Below, piece after piece: positions 9,400 to 21,600 of a stretch of 64,000 bases of DNA. Each line of letters starts with the position of its first letter. The stretch's first letter is position 1. Location of the stretch: contig OY725489.1 of assembly GCA_963281255.1 (NCBI GenBank), forward strand, positions 1,364,001 to 1,428,000, in the 5' to 3' direction. The translations under genes were made by a program, and so were the position numbers. Below the pieces are notes generated by a model. The model was not told where the DNA came from and ran no database searches. It saw only the letters and a list, made by a program, of their open reading frames with translations. The DNA is from Aphrocallistes beatrix (taxonomy: Eukaryota; Porifera; Hexactinellida; Sceptrulophora; Aphrocallistidae).

Positions 9400-11197
9400 A
9401 GAACAGGATGACAGTACTACATTGAACACAATAGCTAATTCTAGCAATTATTATTAAGAAGCCTTCATCTGTTGATGGACAATCTTGGCCAGCTAGTGCA
9501 TTGAGTTACCAGTCTTCATTGCATATGTTGTTATTCAGATTCTGCACTGATGTGCGACGCTAGCCTTATACGTACTAATTACTATATTCAATTATAGTAT
9601 AGCATTGTACATCACATCCTCTGGTGCTGGTTGCTCAGGATGATTCATTCACTGAACTCTGCTAACTAATCGGATTTGAATTCATTTCCAGTTCTCACAA
9701 CTTTTGAGAGCAGTTTAATAGTAGCAAAATTTATTAATATTGATTGACTTCATAGTTAGGAATTTATAGAAATTTATCTCTCTTTGAGTATGGTAATTAA
9801 TTGAACCATCTGTCTCTTGCAGATGGCTTAATGCATGCATAATAGATAGTACCAGATTGATTTTAAAACTATGCACTGTCCCACTTACAATCTTGATTAA
9901 TGTGTTAATTTGAAAAGTTGTCAAATACACATGTTATAATCTATACGTATGTCTATTCTAATCGATGCATTTATACAGTGGGGCAGTATAAGTGAGGGAG
10001 GTCAGGCCTGCGAATATTATGATCTGATGCGCTCCATTTTAGTACTCAACATGTCGAACCTCGACATTTCTTCGTGCTAATAATATATTTTTAAACAGTT
10101 CTCAGTAATCATTTCCTTCTGGAACTATTAGACTATTCTTCAAAAAGTATATAACCAATCATCATGAAGAATGGCAGAAAATTCGTCGCTATCGTATCTA
10201 ATGCAAAATAAGAATATAACCGGCATCCACTGTATTTCCATTCCCGGGATGATTTCGAGTCATAGTGACTAAAAATCAAGACATCTACAGACAGTACAAA
10301 CTTGTACATAAGCTTCGGCTGTAGTGCAGATCCCATGATTGCATCATCATGCGCCTAAAATGCTATGATATCACGTGACTACTTTAATTCTCCACTTCAA
10401 AAACCTCCTTGACACCTGGTTTCGATCTCCATTCCTCCTTTCAAATGCAATCGACCTTCAGCCCCCTCATCATATTTCCACACCTAAAAGCACCCACTTC
10501 CTCCATTATTACACATTGTATATACAACTTAGGTTTCCGGGGACGAAATTTCCGCGACGAATTTTCAATGCCCCCCCTTGGTGGCCTAGTATCGATTGAT
10601 TCGATTTTATCTGTTTGCACATCCATGTTCTATATTACACTATTTACTTTGTATTGATGTCGCAAAATATCCTGAAGTTCTTTTAAGAAAATTATACAAA
10701 ATTTGATTTTGTTTAACTCAATTCTGAAAACTCTCCAGTTTGGGGTTTGAATTTTGTGACACTTGGGCGGCACCACAGTCTAGCTGGTCCAAAGTCGAAC
10801 AATAGTTCTCATTTGAGCTATCAAACCACCCCAAAATCGTATTTACTACAAGAAAAAACCCCATCAGTTATTGACTCGATTACAATGCTTCTTCAGGATT
10901 CTTTCGGGGGGTGATTGTTTGTTAAATATTCTGTTTTTGCGCTCGTAGCAGCACCATCACTTCATAATTCTCCAAAATTATATCCCCCCCTCCCCCCCAC
11001 TTGGGTTCATATTTAATTTATTGATGTGATGAAATTATAAAATGTGGACCAGCATATTTGCATGCAAATAGTAGTTATTTGCAAATGCGAATAGTCAAAG
11101 GTTAATTCTTTTGTTCAGCCACCACTGGTTATCCTAGTTTATGATCGATTTATAATTCGCAGAATTCATATTCACTTAGTTAAAATCGAAGAGATTC
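9400..11197. other. Intergenic
   Basis: No gene supported. Short C-rich runs (about 10565-10580 and 10983-11000) and several 60-80 codon frames without recognisable domains occur. This is the 5' flank of both progranulin (minus) and prohibitin-2 (plus). Confidence 0.5.
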
Positions 11198-14100
11198 ATG
11201 TCTGACAAGGGACCAGATATAAACATTGACTTCCGGAAGTTGAAGCTTCCTCGTGGCGCTGTGCCTTTCGCGGGAGTGGCTCTGGGACTCTTGGGCCTGG
11301 GGTACCTTTTCAAAAACTGTGTCTACTCAGTAGAAGCAGGGCACAGGAGCATTCTGTTCAGCAGAATCAGTGGAATCGGGAGTGAAGTGATGTCGGAAGG
11401 ACTTCACATGAGGATACCATGGCTGCACAAGCCCATCATCTACGATATCAGGGCGCGTCCTTACAAATTCATTAGTCCCAGCGGGAGCAAGGATCTGCAG
11501 ATTGTAAATATCGGTAAGTAAATCAGGTGATCAGGGGAATTTTAAACAAAACCATTTTACATTTTTTTCTGTAAAAACAACAACAAATGGGCTTACAAAT
11601 CCAAATAAATTTTAGCCTGGACCATAGCCTACTCTAATAATGCCTCACAGTAGACTGAAAATCATGGACTAGGGATGAAGTAATAGCCGAATGGATTAAT
11701 ACACGATTAGCCTAAAATCGTTAACCATGCAGAATAGGCATTAAGAAAGTATTACCAGCATATATAAACATGGCATCAAAGTACATATATCCGTTGGAAA
11801 AATTTCGATTAGTCATCATATTATTGCGCAACAGGTCATTATATGGAGGATTTTGGCAATTTTTAAAGCTGTTTTAAGCCTACTTCTAAATGTTATTAAG
11901 GTATAATTTTTGTTTAGAACTAAGATTAGTACGAGTTGATCTGAAAAATTTAGAATTTTTCAATGGAATATTGTTACATTCCCGCGTTGCTATGGTAAAG
12001 CATTTTGGTCAGTTTGGGCCATTTCATGCAAACTGTAATGATTAGAGCTCCAAATTTGATCGTGTTTGATAGGCAATGGACTACTTCCTATTAGGTGATA
12101 ATACAACTTGAACTTCTAAATTCAGCGAGTTTTGAGTTATGGATTGATTTTAAGAATGTGACCAAAACACTAAATTGTCGCATAACTCTGTAGTCTGTGA
12201 ATTTAGAAGTAAAATTTGTATTATTACCTAATAGGAAGTAGCCAATTGCCTATCAAATACGATCAAATTTGAAGACCTAGTTCTTACAGTTTGCAGGATA
12301 TGGCTCAAACTGATCAAAATGCTTTACCATAGCAACGCGGGAATGTAACAACATTCCATTGAAAAATTCTAAATTTTTCAGATCAATTCGTACTAATCTT
12401 AGTTCTAAACAAAAATTATACCTTAATGACATTTAGAAGTAGGCTTAAAACAACTTTAAAAATTGCCAAAATCCTCCATATAATGACCTGTTGCGCAATG
12501 ATATGATGTCTAATCGAAATTTTGACAACGGATATATGTACTTTGATGCCATGTTTATATATGCTCGTAATACATTCTTAATGCCTATCATACATGATTA
12601 ACGATTTTAGGTTAATCGTGTATTAATCCATTCGGCTATTACCGCATCCTTGGTTATTTACTGTGAGGCATTACTAGAGTAGGCTATGCCTGGACAAGCA
12701 CAAAAAAACGGATTATTACCAAACTTTACGAAAAAAAAAGCTGGACTGTCCAGGGTAAAATGCGCCATCTAGCCACCCTAATTCTACCAATTTGAGGCAT
12801 CGGCTTGTCTAACTTTCACTGGCTGTCATAGGTCTGAGGGTGCTGCATAGACCGGCTCAATCCTCCCTACCCGACATGTACCGCTCTCTAAGCAAGGACT
12901 ACGATGCTCGCGTTCTGCCGAGCATCACTAACGAGATTCTGAAGAGTGTGGTGGCTCAGTTTAACGCTGCACAGCTGATCACTCAGAGACCACTCGTGTC
13001 CCAGCTGGTGCGGGACAGACTCATAGATAGAGCTAAGGACTTCTACATCATGCTGGACGACGTGTCTATCACGGATCTCTCTTTCAGCTCAGAGTACACC
13101 GCCGCTATCGAGGCTAAGCAGGCAATAAGACACTCTTTATTAGTTAGGCCGCCGTTAATAGGAAACTTGTTTCAGCTCCAAAGATCTAGGTGGAGATGCG
13201 GGCGGTCGGATTTCATTATATTTATCTCATTATTTATGAGATAATTATAATGAAAATTCCTAAACACTTTCGGGCTTGAAATCATACTTCTAAAGGAGCG
13301 TTTCGCGCTCCTAGATAATCCTTTGATCAATACTGATAATTTTGTATATAATTAATTGGCTACAAACATTCAATAACGCATTGAAATCTCAATAACTACC
13401 AATGATGATCGAAATGCTAGGTAGTTATTTCAACTGTATAACTCAATCTATAGCAATAAATTCCCTGCACCTGAAATATAAATGGATAGTGATTGAATTA
13501 TGACAATAAAGACCATATATGCGGTAGTTAAATATTGATGCGGGTGGAGTAGCTGAAACATGTTTCTAATTAACAGTGGCCATAACTTGGAGCTAGTCTT
13601 GACAAATCTGTGGTTTGGCTGCGAAACCAATCAAAATGATGTGATGAACCTCCAATTTCGATTGTTGTAGCAAAAATCAGCCACCAAATTTTACTAAGAA
13701 TTGATTATTATAGGAGCATTTAGAATCTGGTGGTTCTGATCCACCAGGATCACTAAATGGTGCCTGAAGTTTTTGTGCTGAATCTCAGGATGAGATTTGT
13801 AGTGGACACTGCATTAATGTATTACATTGCTTGATTCCCGCTTTCCATTACGATGCAACTGCCAACACTTCGTGTCCGCATCAGACAACCGCGGGGTTTA
13901 TTTTTAAATTGACTAAGTCATGGATGCATATGTCAATATAATAGCAATTAAACTAATAATTACTTCATCATCCTTGATGAATACACATTTTCGATTTACA
14001 TAGAAAGAATGTATGAATATCTTGTATCTGTGTGCTGGTTTAAAATTTGCATTATTAATATTTTCCAATTATAATTATATTAGTCTTCATTGGGGACGTA

Positions 14101-15237
14101 GCATTTGTCCGAATTTCTAAGTTGTCATTTGTCCGAATTGTGTTAACTGTCACTTGTCCGAATCGATTCTTGGAATATTGTCACTTGTCCGAATCGATTC
14201 TTGGAATATTGTCACTTGTCCGAATCGATTCTTGGAATATTGTCACTTGTCCGAATCGATTCTTGGAATATTGTCACTTGTCCGAATCGTAATTTGGAAT
14301 ATTGTCATTTGTCCGAATCGATTCTTGGAATATTGTCATTTGTCCGAATCGTAATTTGGAATATTGTCATTTGTCCGAATCGATTCTTGGAATATTGTCA
14401 TTTGTCCGAATCGTAATTTTAGTTTCTTTTAGAATGAATTGAAAGTCAACATCAGAAATTATACGCGTATATATCAGAAAAGTGTGAAAGGGAGCTTTTC
14501 AAGTTCGAAATATTCCTCAATTGAGTGTAAAATTGGCATTTTAATTTCAAGTGACAATATTCCAAGAATCGATTCGGACAAGTGACAATATTCCAAATTG
14601 CGATTCGGACAAATGACAATATTCCAAATTCTGATTCGGACAAATGACAGTTGACGCAATTCGGACAAATGACAACTTAAAAATTCGGACAAATGCATGC
14701 GCCTTGTCTTCATTACTTTAAAAATAAGAGCAAATTAAAATAATATGCCCACTCTGTAGAAGTTCCCATTCTCTTAAAACCCATCAATGTACTATGGATT
14801 TTGCTAACTCATTTTGGGTGGGGAAACCTTAGAAATGTGGGGTCTATGCTATAAATAGAATGAACCCCAGGCCAATGTTAATTTAATAATAGAATCCCTA
14901 GTCCAAACAAGGCGAGGTAGCCTATTACTTCTTTGTATTGATTCAATAACTTATCTTTCGAATCTGCCAGGTCGCACAACAAGAAGCTCAGCGAGCTCAG
15001 TTCGTGGTGGAGCGCGCCAAGCAGGAGAGACAAGAGAAGATCGTGAAGGCGGAGGGAGAGGGAGAAGCGGCTATGATGTTAGGCAAGGCTGTGGAGTCTC
15101 ATCCCGGCTACCTCAAGTTACGGCGACTTAAGACTGCTCAAGAGATCGCCAGGGTCATTTCTCAATCTCAGAACAGGGCCTACCTAGACGCCAGCAGTCT
15201 GATGCTGAACCTTACCGACGTGGGGAGGGAGAAGTAG
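11198..15237 (+). CDS. PHB2: Prohibitin-2, mitochondrial inner-membrane scaffold
   Basis: Three exons: 11198-11513, 12832-13121 and 14971-15237, giving 290 residues (human PHB2 is 299). The phases fit. Exon 1 ends phase 1 at a GTAAGT donor, and exon 2 completes the codon to read NIGLRVL as in PHB2. Exon 2 ends AAGCAG phase 0, and exon 3 resumes at [11 protein letters not shown]. The N-terminus has a single membrane anchor (about residues 22-40). The SPFH/PHB domain contains [41 protein letters not shown] and [18 protein letters not shown]; a C-terminal coiled coil follows. PHB2 forms ring complexes with PHB1 in the inner membrane and acts as a mitophagy receptor. The intron 2 donor is GC rather than GT (13122-13123). 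Both introns are swollen by inverted-repeat elements. Confidence 0.95.
11623..12688. mobile_element. 1.07-kb foldback transposon in PHB2 intron 1
   Basis: The whole element is one large inverted repeat centred near 12155. It starts CATAGCCTACTCTAATAATG and ends with its near-exact reverse complement, GAGTAGGCTATG. The arms pair along almost their full length (about 500 bp each). The flanks carry a matching 7-bp CCTGGAC (11616-11622 and 12689-12695), probably the target duplication. No protein is encoded. A broken relative lies at 1-1245. Confidence 0.85.
13240..13640. repeat. Interspersed repeat with GGAGCG/CGCTCC hairpin in PHB2 intron 2
   Basis: The hairpin AGGAGCG-TTTCG-CGCTCCT (13294-13312) followed by AGATAATCC is shared with 37580-37606 and, in decayed form, 56983-57010, always in the same orientation here. 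The downstream 300 bases are weakly similar between the first two copies. Class unknown. Confidence 0.5.
14101..14696. mobile_element. Inverted-repeat element built from 31-bp tandem units, in PHB2 intron 2
   Basis: The left arm begins GCATTTGTCCGAATTTC and contains about eight units of 31 bp, each starting CACTTGTCCGAATCG or a variant, from 14151 to about 14411. The right arm (about 14552-14696) carries about three units of the same repeat inverted and ends with GGACAAATGC. A spacer of about 130 bp that is not repeated lies between. This looks like a MITE whose terminal repeats expanded by slippage, more on one arm than on the other. The spurious [13 protein letters not shown] frames here are repeat translations. 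Confidence 0.75.
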
Positions 15238-15411
15238 GGTCGAATTGATCGAACTGTAACCTGTATCACTTTAGCTCATTCTTAGTTTATAGTGTTCTGT
15301 ACGACCGATTTAGGAAGTAGCGATTTAATTTTTTTATAGATTATTGTAATGCTTAGTTTGAATATTAAAAGCATTCCTGATTACTTAGTGTCTACTCTAA
15401 GATATTGAAAC
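15238..15411. other. PHB2 3' flank
   Basis: 3' untranslated and flanking sequence of prohibitin-2; an ATTAAA poly(A)-type signal is present near 15364. Confidence 0.4.
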
Positions 15412-15694
15412 CGGGATACAGACAATTCGTGACATTACAATTCGTGACATTGCTATTTGTGACTATTCAACATAGAATTGATGAATTCAATGTTAGAATG
15501 TGAGAATGAATTTCTCTCTCGGGAAGTAATTCTTTTAGTTGTAATTGTCTTTCATCTTTAATTAATCAAAAAAAGTTGAATGAAACTCTTTAATCTCAAC
15601 TAATGATTGTTTACACGACTACAAGAATGTCACGAATTGTAATGTCACGAATTGTATGTCACGAATTGTAATGTCACGAATTGTCTGTATCCCG
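15412..15694. mobile_element. MITE with terminal CACGAATTGT sub-repeats
   Basis: Terminal inverted repeats begin CGGGATACAGACAATTCG at the left and end with the complement at 15694. Inside each end the 15-bp word ACAATTCGTGACATT is reiterated, twice at the left and about four times at the right in inverted form. The central region (about 15460-15625) is AT-rich and non-coding. I could not read a clean target duplication. Confidence 0.7.
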
Positions 15695-15865
15695 TCTTAG
15701 GTGGGGATCGCCCCTCAGCAACAAGTCTGAGGGGGCAGAATATGTCTCCCCCACCCAGATTTTTATAAAAATTAGAAAATAGACGCCTATGATTGGAACC
15801 AGTGCCTAATGAACTTCTTATATTTCGAGCAACAATGCGTAAACGTACAAATGTACGAGTATGTA

Positions 15866-15897
15866 CACATCCTACGTAACTAGTTACGTAGGATGTG
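15866..15897. repeat. Perfect 32-bp palindrome
   Basis: CACATCCTACGTAACT is followed immediately by its exact reverse complement. It lies about 25 bases before a scrap of hAT transposase, so it may be part of that dead element. Confidence 0.85.
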
Positions 15898-15922
15898 GAG
15901 TATGTAGTGTTCTATATATTTT

Positions 15923-16060
15923 CTTACGCCGCCTGTTACTATTGCTAGTGCAGAACGATCATTCAAAGGAAGAATGTCTCCCGGACAAGGATCATTCTCA
16001 CTGTTATTGAAATTATTACATTATTTAGAAATATATTATTTGCTAAAGAGGGGCGGGCCT
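15923..16060 (+). pseudogene. hAT transposase C-terminal (dimerisation) remnant
   Basis: Read from 15923 the translation starts LTPPVTIASAERSFK and continues to a leucine-rich LLLKLLHYLEIYYLL stretch. The P-V-T-x-A-S-x-E-R-S-F signature is that of the hAT family dimerisation domain, whose last helices are leucine-rich. No upstream catalytic region (the RNase H-like core) is visible, so this is a decayed fragment. It is relevant because many hAT-type MITEs in the window need a transposase source. Confidence 0.6.
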
Positions 16061-16673
16061 CCAACCTGATTGGATGGGGGGTCCACACAAAGTAGTGACG
16101 GTACCGATTGGAACTGACCTGCGACACGTTTTTACACAATAGGTACGGGTGTCTACTGTTTTAGTGCTGGCTATGCTTTGTATAGTGTTTCTCACATATG
16201 CTATACTAATAATGCTAACATAAAAGTTCCTATTACATGACAATTTAATCTTTTCAATTCACAGAACAAAAGGGATACATTGTATAAATACTTTTATGGA
16301 GATTTTCTCGACTCGTTTAGCCAAAAATGACATCTTGCAGTGATCGCGGATGAAACTTCTGTGAAAATTTGTATAAGAATTGTATTTTTATTATTATTAT
16401 TATTGATAATAATATTGCATACTAGATATGAAGAGGTGAAATATTAAGAAAGCAGACTTCCAGCGTAGTTGTCTCAATTATCTTCATTTATGTGTGTTTA
16501 TTAATTAATACTACGAAATTTACAGAATTTTGGATTATACAAAGTATCGAGTCAGCAGAAAGGGTTTTAGTGGGACTCGGGACCTTTAGAGGGACTCAGG
16601 AGTCAGGACATCTCCAACTGATACCAGTTATATTCCCACCGCTATGATTGTGCGGATGGTCTGTCCTATAAGG
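16061..16673. other. Intergenic
   Basis: AT-rich with a short (TTA)n tract near 16388-16405. No gene seen. Confidence 0.5.
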
Positions 16674-16871
16674 CAGTGGTCTTCAAACTTTTTTCCCAGC
16701 GTACCCCCTGGCTATTTTTTTTAACTTTCCGCGTACCCCCAAGTAAGGAGAAATTATGGTTGAATGAGATATAACATACTTAACAGACTCGTCTCAAAGA
16801 GAGCTCGCGTACCCCCATGAGAAGCCTCGCGTACCCCCAGGGGTACGCGTACCCCAGTTTGAAGACCACTG
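16674..16871. mobile_element. hAT-type MITE with perfect 8-bp target duplication
   Basis: 198 bp, starting CAGTGGTCTTCAAAC and ending GTTTGAAGACCACTG, flanked by CTATAAGG on both sides (16666-16673 and 16872-16879). The GCGTACCCCC word is repeated in the inner arms. The same family, diverged, occurs at 27339-27745. Confidence 0.92.
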
Positions 16872-17155
16872 CTATAAGGTAAGTTTATTTGTGTTTTCTA
16901 TGGTGTTCCATTGTTGCAATATTCAATCCTCTCGATGTAACAAACAATTTGGGTAGGTTTCCTGGAAAAAAAACTTCAGAATACGACAATATTTTGGATA
17001 TGCATGTGCAAACCATTATCCCTTATCCTCAACTTCAACTTCTTTAAGATTGAGAGTTGCATTTAAAAGATTGGATTGCTTTTGGAAATAATTATTCTTG
17101 TATTATGCGTGTAGTTCATTGGTCCTCAGAAATATATGCAATGCATCCATTTGAT

Positions 17156-17419
17156 TTAGTTCGGATGATGTTTGCAGTATGTAATGGAATACAATGCTCC
17201 ACGATGTAGTAACCAATACTGGCATTTTGGACACATCTGTATTATCATTAAAATCTCACTTAGTTCCAATTCCACAGGAACAGAGCTAGACAGTTCATAC
17301 ATGCATCCAGCACTGAGAGCAGTGATGATACCGATGAAGGAACTAACCTTTCTAGGATTTCTAGAAACTCCACATATAATTACCTTACGTAGCAGTAACA
17401 TTATCTCCTGGTACTTCAA
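17156..17419 (-). pseudogene. Possible anoctamin (TMEM16) fragment
   Basis: The minus-strand 87-residue frame reads a hydrophobic SFIGIITALSAGCMYELSSS segment, then a loop, then MCPKCQYW. In anoctamins a transmembrane helix is followed by an extracellular loop with an MCPxCxxxCxYW-type cysteine motif, which this resembles in order and spacing. The usual following LFDN motif is missing; instead a stop follows soon after. There is no flanking open frame, so if real it is a lone exon or a dead fragment. The match is short and could be chance. Confidence 0.3.
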
Positions 17420-17429
17420 AGTCCACTAG

Positions 17430-18652
17430 GCTTAATGCACCTAACTCTCAATGATTTCTCTACGGCGCATTCATATAATGCTATTCCCTGCTACTCTTTA
17501 ATAAAATTTCAATCCCGTTTTTATTTAGTCGATCCTGTTTACGCGCCTTGTGGAAGTCAGTTGATTTAACGCAATATTTTGTTTGCTAGACGTACCTGCA
17601 AGTATATCGTGAAGATACAGATTAAGTCGATTTAGTAAGTTTCTCAGATACCTGAATAATCGTGTATTTTGTAGTCATTATGTATCCGAAACTAGGGAAA
17701 TTGGCAAAAATATTTGAGACCTACGTATATGACCGGATATACCTATTTCCGAGTGTCAGAGCCATTGGCGCCGACTTTGAGAATATTTGCCAATTGGTGG
17801 GGATTCTAGGAAGGGTTCATATCAAAATTGTCTATTAAGTCGATGGAGCACTTCGAATCCAGGGGGCGGGCTCTAGACCCCTGGACCCCTCCGATTCAGC
17901 GCCCATGGCCAGAGCAATAAGCTTCTCAATCTTACTAATTCAAAATATTGTCCCAACCAACTGTCCATGATTTAACTCATTTTAGAGAAAATTCAAAGTG
18001 CCTTAGCTTATTGATTAAGAAGACTTGATTGTTACTACTAGGGCAGCACACACAAGTATACAATGAGATCATTATCATGATGTCATGTGGAAATCCTTCA
18101 AAAAAAATAATAATTGATTTGTAGTAGGCTTCATACTTTTTGATCTAAAAAAGGGAAAAAAGAACAAAAGTTTTTTTATACCATATTATCACCTCATAGG
18201 CTTAATTAAAGCAATTCAATACGTGTACTCATTGAATTGTAAAGTTGCAGATATTATGTATATACTAAGACGCACTTACATCAGACAAAATTCTTCAAAA
18301 TAATAGTTACTTTTATTTAAAAAATTGTAGATAAACTTAACACTTACACAGGTGAATCCTTGCACTAAACAAATATCAGGCACCCACGAGGTCAACAATC
18401 GATCTGCTAATTACTCTGATATTGTAGAGAGAAATAAATAATGAAAAGGACAAGGAAATAAAATGAGATACTTTGAAAGTTGAGCAATTGCTCCTATTTT
18501 GATATGTCATGACTTGTGCACTATTTAGTCGTCGCATAATTTATGTAGTATGCAACTTGTAGAATAATAATTTTGTTTGCGAGAAAAGTTTTATTTACAT
18601 CCAGTTCACAATCTCTTGAGAAACTAGCATAAGTCTCAGTACATAGATCAGA
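17430..18652. other. Intergenic, upstream of ferlin
   Basis: Between about 17757 and 17920 a G/C-richer stretch has inverted ends (GAGCCATTGGCGCCGA and, reversed, GGCCATGGGCGCTGAA), probably an old DNA element with internal CCCCTGGACCCC words. The remaining 700 bases before the ferlin start are AT-rich. No TATA box at the usual spacing was obvious. Confidence 0.45.
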
Positions 18653-21600
18653 ATGCTGAGCATCGAGGTTGCGAGTGCTAGCAACCTCAAGAACTTGGAG
18701 AAGATAGGGAAGAGTGATCCCTACGTGAAGCTCAAGTTCCAAGGTCAGGAAAAGAAGACAAAGGTGATCGACAACAACCTAGATCCGGAATGGGGCGAGA
18801 CGATCGAGTTCCCAATCGCTGCCAACCTAAGCGGCGGCGAGAGCCTCGAGTTGCAGGTGATGGATAAAGAGACCTTCAAGGACAGGATGATGGGGAAAGC
18901 TTCCGTCTCCCTGTCCCAAGCTATACGTTCAGGGACGCTAGCACTGCCAGCTCAGAAGCTAACGGACAAGTCCAGTAAGTCGATACAGGGCACCGTCAAC
19001 CTCACGATTCGGTACCAGGCACCAGGGGGCAAGTCAGGGGGAGGGGGAGGAGCTGCTGGGGACACAGGGGCGGCAGGGGGAGAACCCGGAGGGGAACCGG
19101 GCGATCCCGGGGATGAAGGGGGAGCAGACGGGGACGAGTTAGGAGAGGGAGGGGATGAAGGAGGGGATGGAGAAGGGGGGGAGATGGAGCCGGATGGACA
19201 AGGGGGCATGAAACCCAAAGGACTGACCCAGAGCAAGTCCGCTAAAGCGAGAGCAGCCAAGCACAAGAACAGACAAGCGCGAGACAGCCTCCCAAACAAG
19301 GAGCTAGACTTCCAACTCCGCATCCACTGCATCGAGGCCCGCCGGCTGGCCGGGGGCGGGGGCAGCATCAGTCCCTGCTGCACCATCAGCTGCAACGGCA
19401 AGAGCAAGAGCACCGCCTCCGTGAAGAGCTCCACCAACCCCGTCTGGGACGAGACCCTGGTCTACAACTTCAAAGTGCGGCCCAAGGAGCTGTTCGACAG
19501 CGTGGTGGTGCTGAAGGTGGTGAACAGCAAGTTCAGCATGAAGGACAGCTTGATCGGGAACTTCAAGCTGGACGTGGGCGCCATCTACGATGAGCCTGAG
19601 CACGGGTTCGTTCAGAAGTGGGTGCTCCTCACCACGGACAAGGACATCGGGTCAGGCGGGACCAAGGGCTACCTCAAGATCAGCATCGGCGTGGTCGGAC
19701 CAGGCGACGACCCCAAACCGTTCCCCGCCTACGATTCTGCCAGCGCGCACATCGACGACATCGACGCCAACCTCCTCAGACCCTCCGGCGTGCGTCTGCA
19801 GCCGGCCACCTTCAAGATCCGCGTCTACCGCGCGGAGGATGTGCCGCAGATGGACGCCGGCTTCTTCGAGGCCTTCAAGAGCTTCATCGGGAAGGAGAAG
19901 GAGGAGAAGAAGGACCTGGTGGACCCCTACGTGCAGGTCAGCTACGCGGGACACAAGATCAGCAGCTCAGTCAAGTTCACCACCTGCAACCCTGAGTGGA
20001 ACGAGCAGCTCAACATGGGCGTGCGCTTCCCGTCCATGTGCGAGCGCATCCGAGTCCGCCTCTACGACTACGACAAGCTGGGGCGGGACGACACCGCCGG
20101 AACCAGCTTCCTGCTCGTGCCGCGCATCTCCCTGCCGGGGGATGAGGGCGGGTTTCTGCCGACATTCGGACCCGCCTGGATCAACTTCTATGGCTCCACG
20201 CGGGAGTTCAAAGACCTGGCGGACCAGTACGACCACCTGAACAAGGGGGTGCAGGAAGGGGTGGCGTACAGGGGCCGGGTGCTGCTGCAGGTTAACACGG
20301 AGCTGGGCAAGTACCCGAGCAAGGGGAGGGAGGACATCCCAGCCATCGAACACAGAGCCATCCTGAAGACTCAGCGTAGGTACAAGCACCGTCTCTTCGT
20401 GGCTTTCTTCCACGCCACTCAAGTCAAGCCGCACGCCAACGGAGTTGAGTTCGAGGTGAGTATCGGGGGGTACGGGTACCAAGAGGACCCCAACGCACCC
20501 CCCTCCTCCAGCGTGACACAGGACACCAAGCCGGTGTCTGACGGGGGCCACTACTACTTCCTGCCCTGGGACGACAAGAAGCCCTGCTGCGTCATCCCCT
20601 GCCAGTGGGAGGACAACTCCTACCGCATCCAGTCCCTGAACATCCTGCTGCGAGTCGCGGACCGGCTGCTAGATGGGATCAAACAGGTCAATGACCTGCT
20701 ACGCGAGGGGAAGGATGTCTCCCCGGACAAGGTCGCGCAGGCGGTTATCAATATGCTGGAGATGCTGATGAACGGACTGAACGAACCGATGCCTGAGCTG
20801 TCGTTCGACGGGGCCACCGAGCTGGACATCCAATGGGGCAAGTACCGCGACAACGAAGTGGTCGTGCTGAGGGACGAGATCTGCGCGCTCATGCAGAACG
20901 TGACGGAGGCGGAAGAGGCGGTGGAGGAGTGTGTGGGGTACCTGAACCGCCTCAAGGCCATGGCCGTGGAGACCCAGATCTCCATCCCCGACCTCATCAT
21001 CTGGATGATCCACGACAACGACCGCGTGGCCGTGGCGCGTGTTCCCGCCTACGAGCTCTACTACGCCAAGAACCCGATGGCCCGCGGGCTCTACTGCGGA
21101 AAGGTGCACACGCGCTTTTTGAAGCAGCCCGTCAAGGACGCCACCACGGACCCCTCCGACAGAGTCGGTTCGCAGATCAGGTTCGCCGCGTGGCTAGGCC
21201 GGGAGGAGGACACGGACAACTGGGAGGAGTGCATCCCTGGTGGCAGTGTGGTGACGTTCGCAGAGACGTTTGAGAATAACGTGTTCCACCTGCTCTCCTG
21301 GGGCACGACATTCTGTCCCGTGCCGGACTGGTCCGACAACTACGGAGACATGTCCCTGGAGAAGGATTCCTTCTCCACGCCCAAGGGCTGGCGCTGGGAC
21401 GGGGAGTGGTTCGTCTCCTCCGCGGACGACATCCAGTACGACCCCGAGCTGAAGATGCGCGAGATCCAGGAGGAGACGTACGAGGTGATCACCCGATCCG
21501 AGGACGACCAAGACTGGGATATGAAGAATATGAAAGTGACGTTCGAGGATGACTCGGGGGTGGAGTACCTGGAGCCCCAGGCCATCAAGTGTCCGGATGG

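Noticed and set aside
14151..14713. Regular 31-bp repeats that could recall a CRISPR array, and [13 protein letters not shown] frames
   Set aside because: Units are contiguous without unique spacers, mirrored in inverted form, in an intron of an animal gene.
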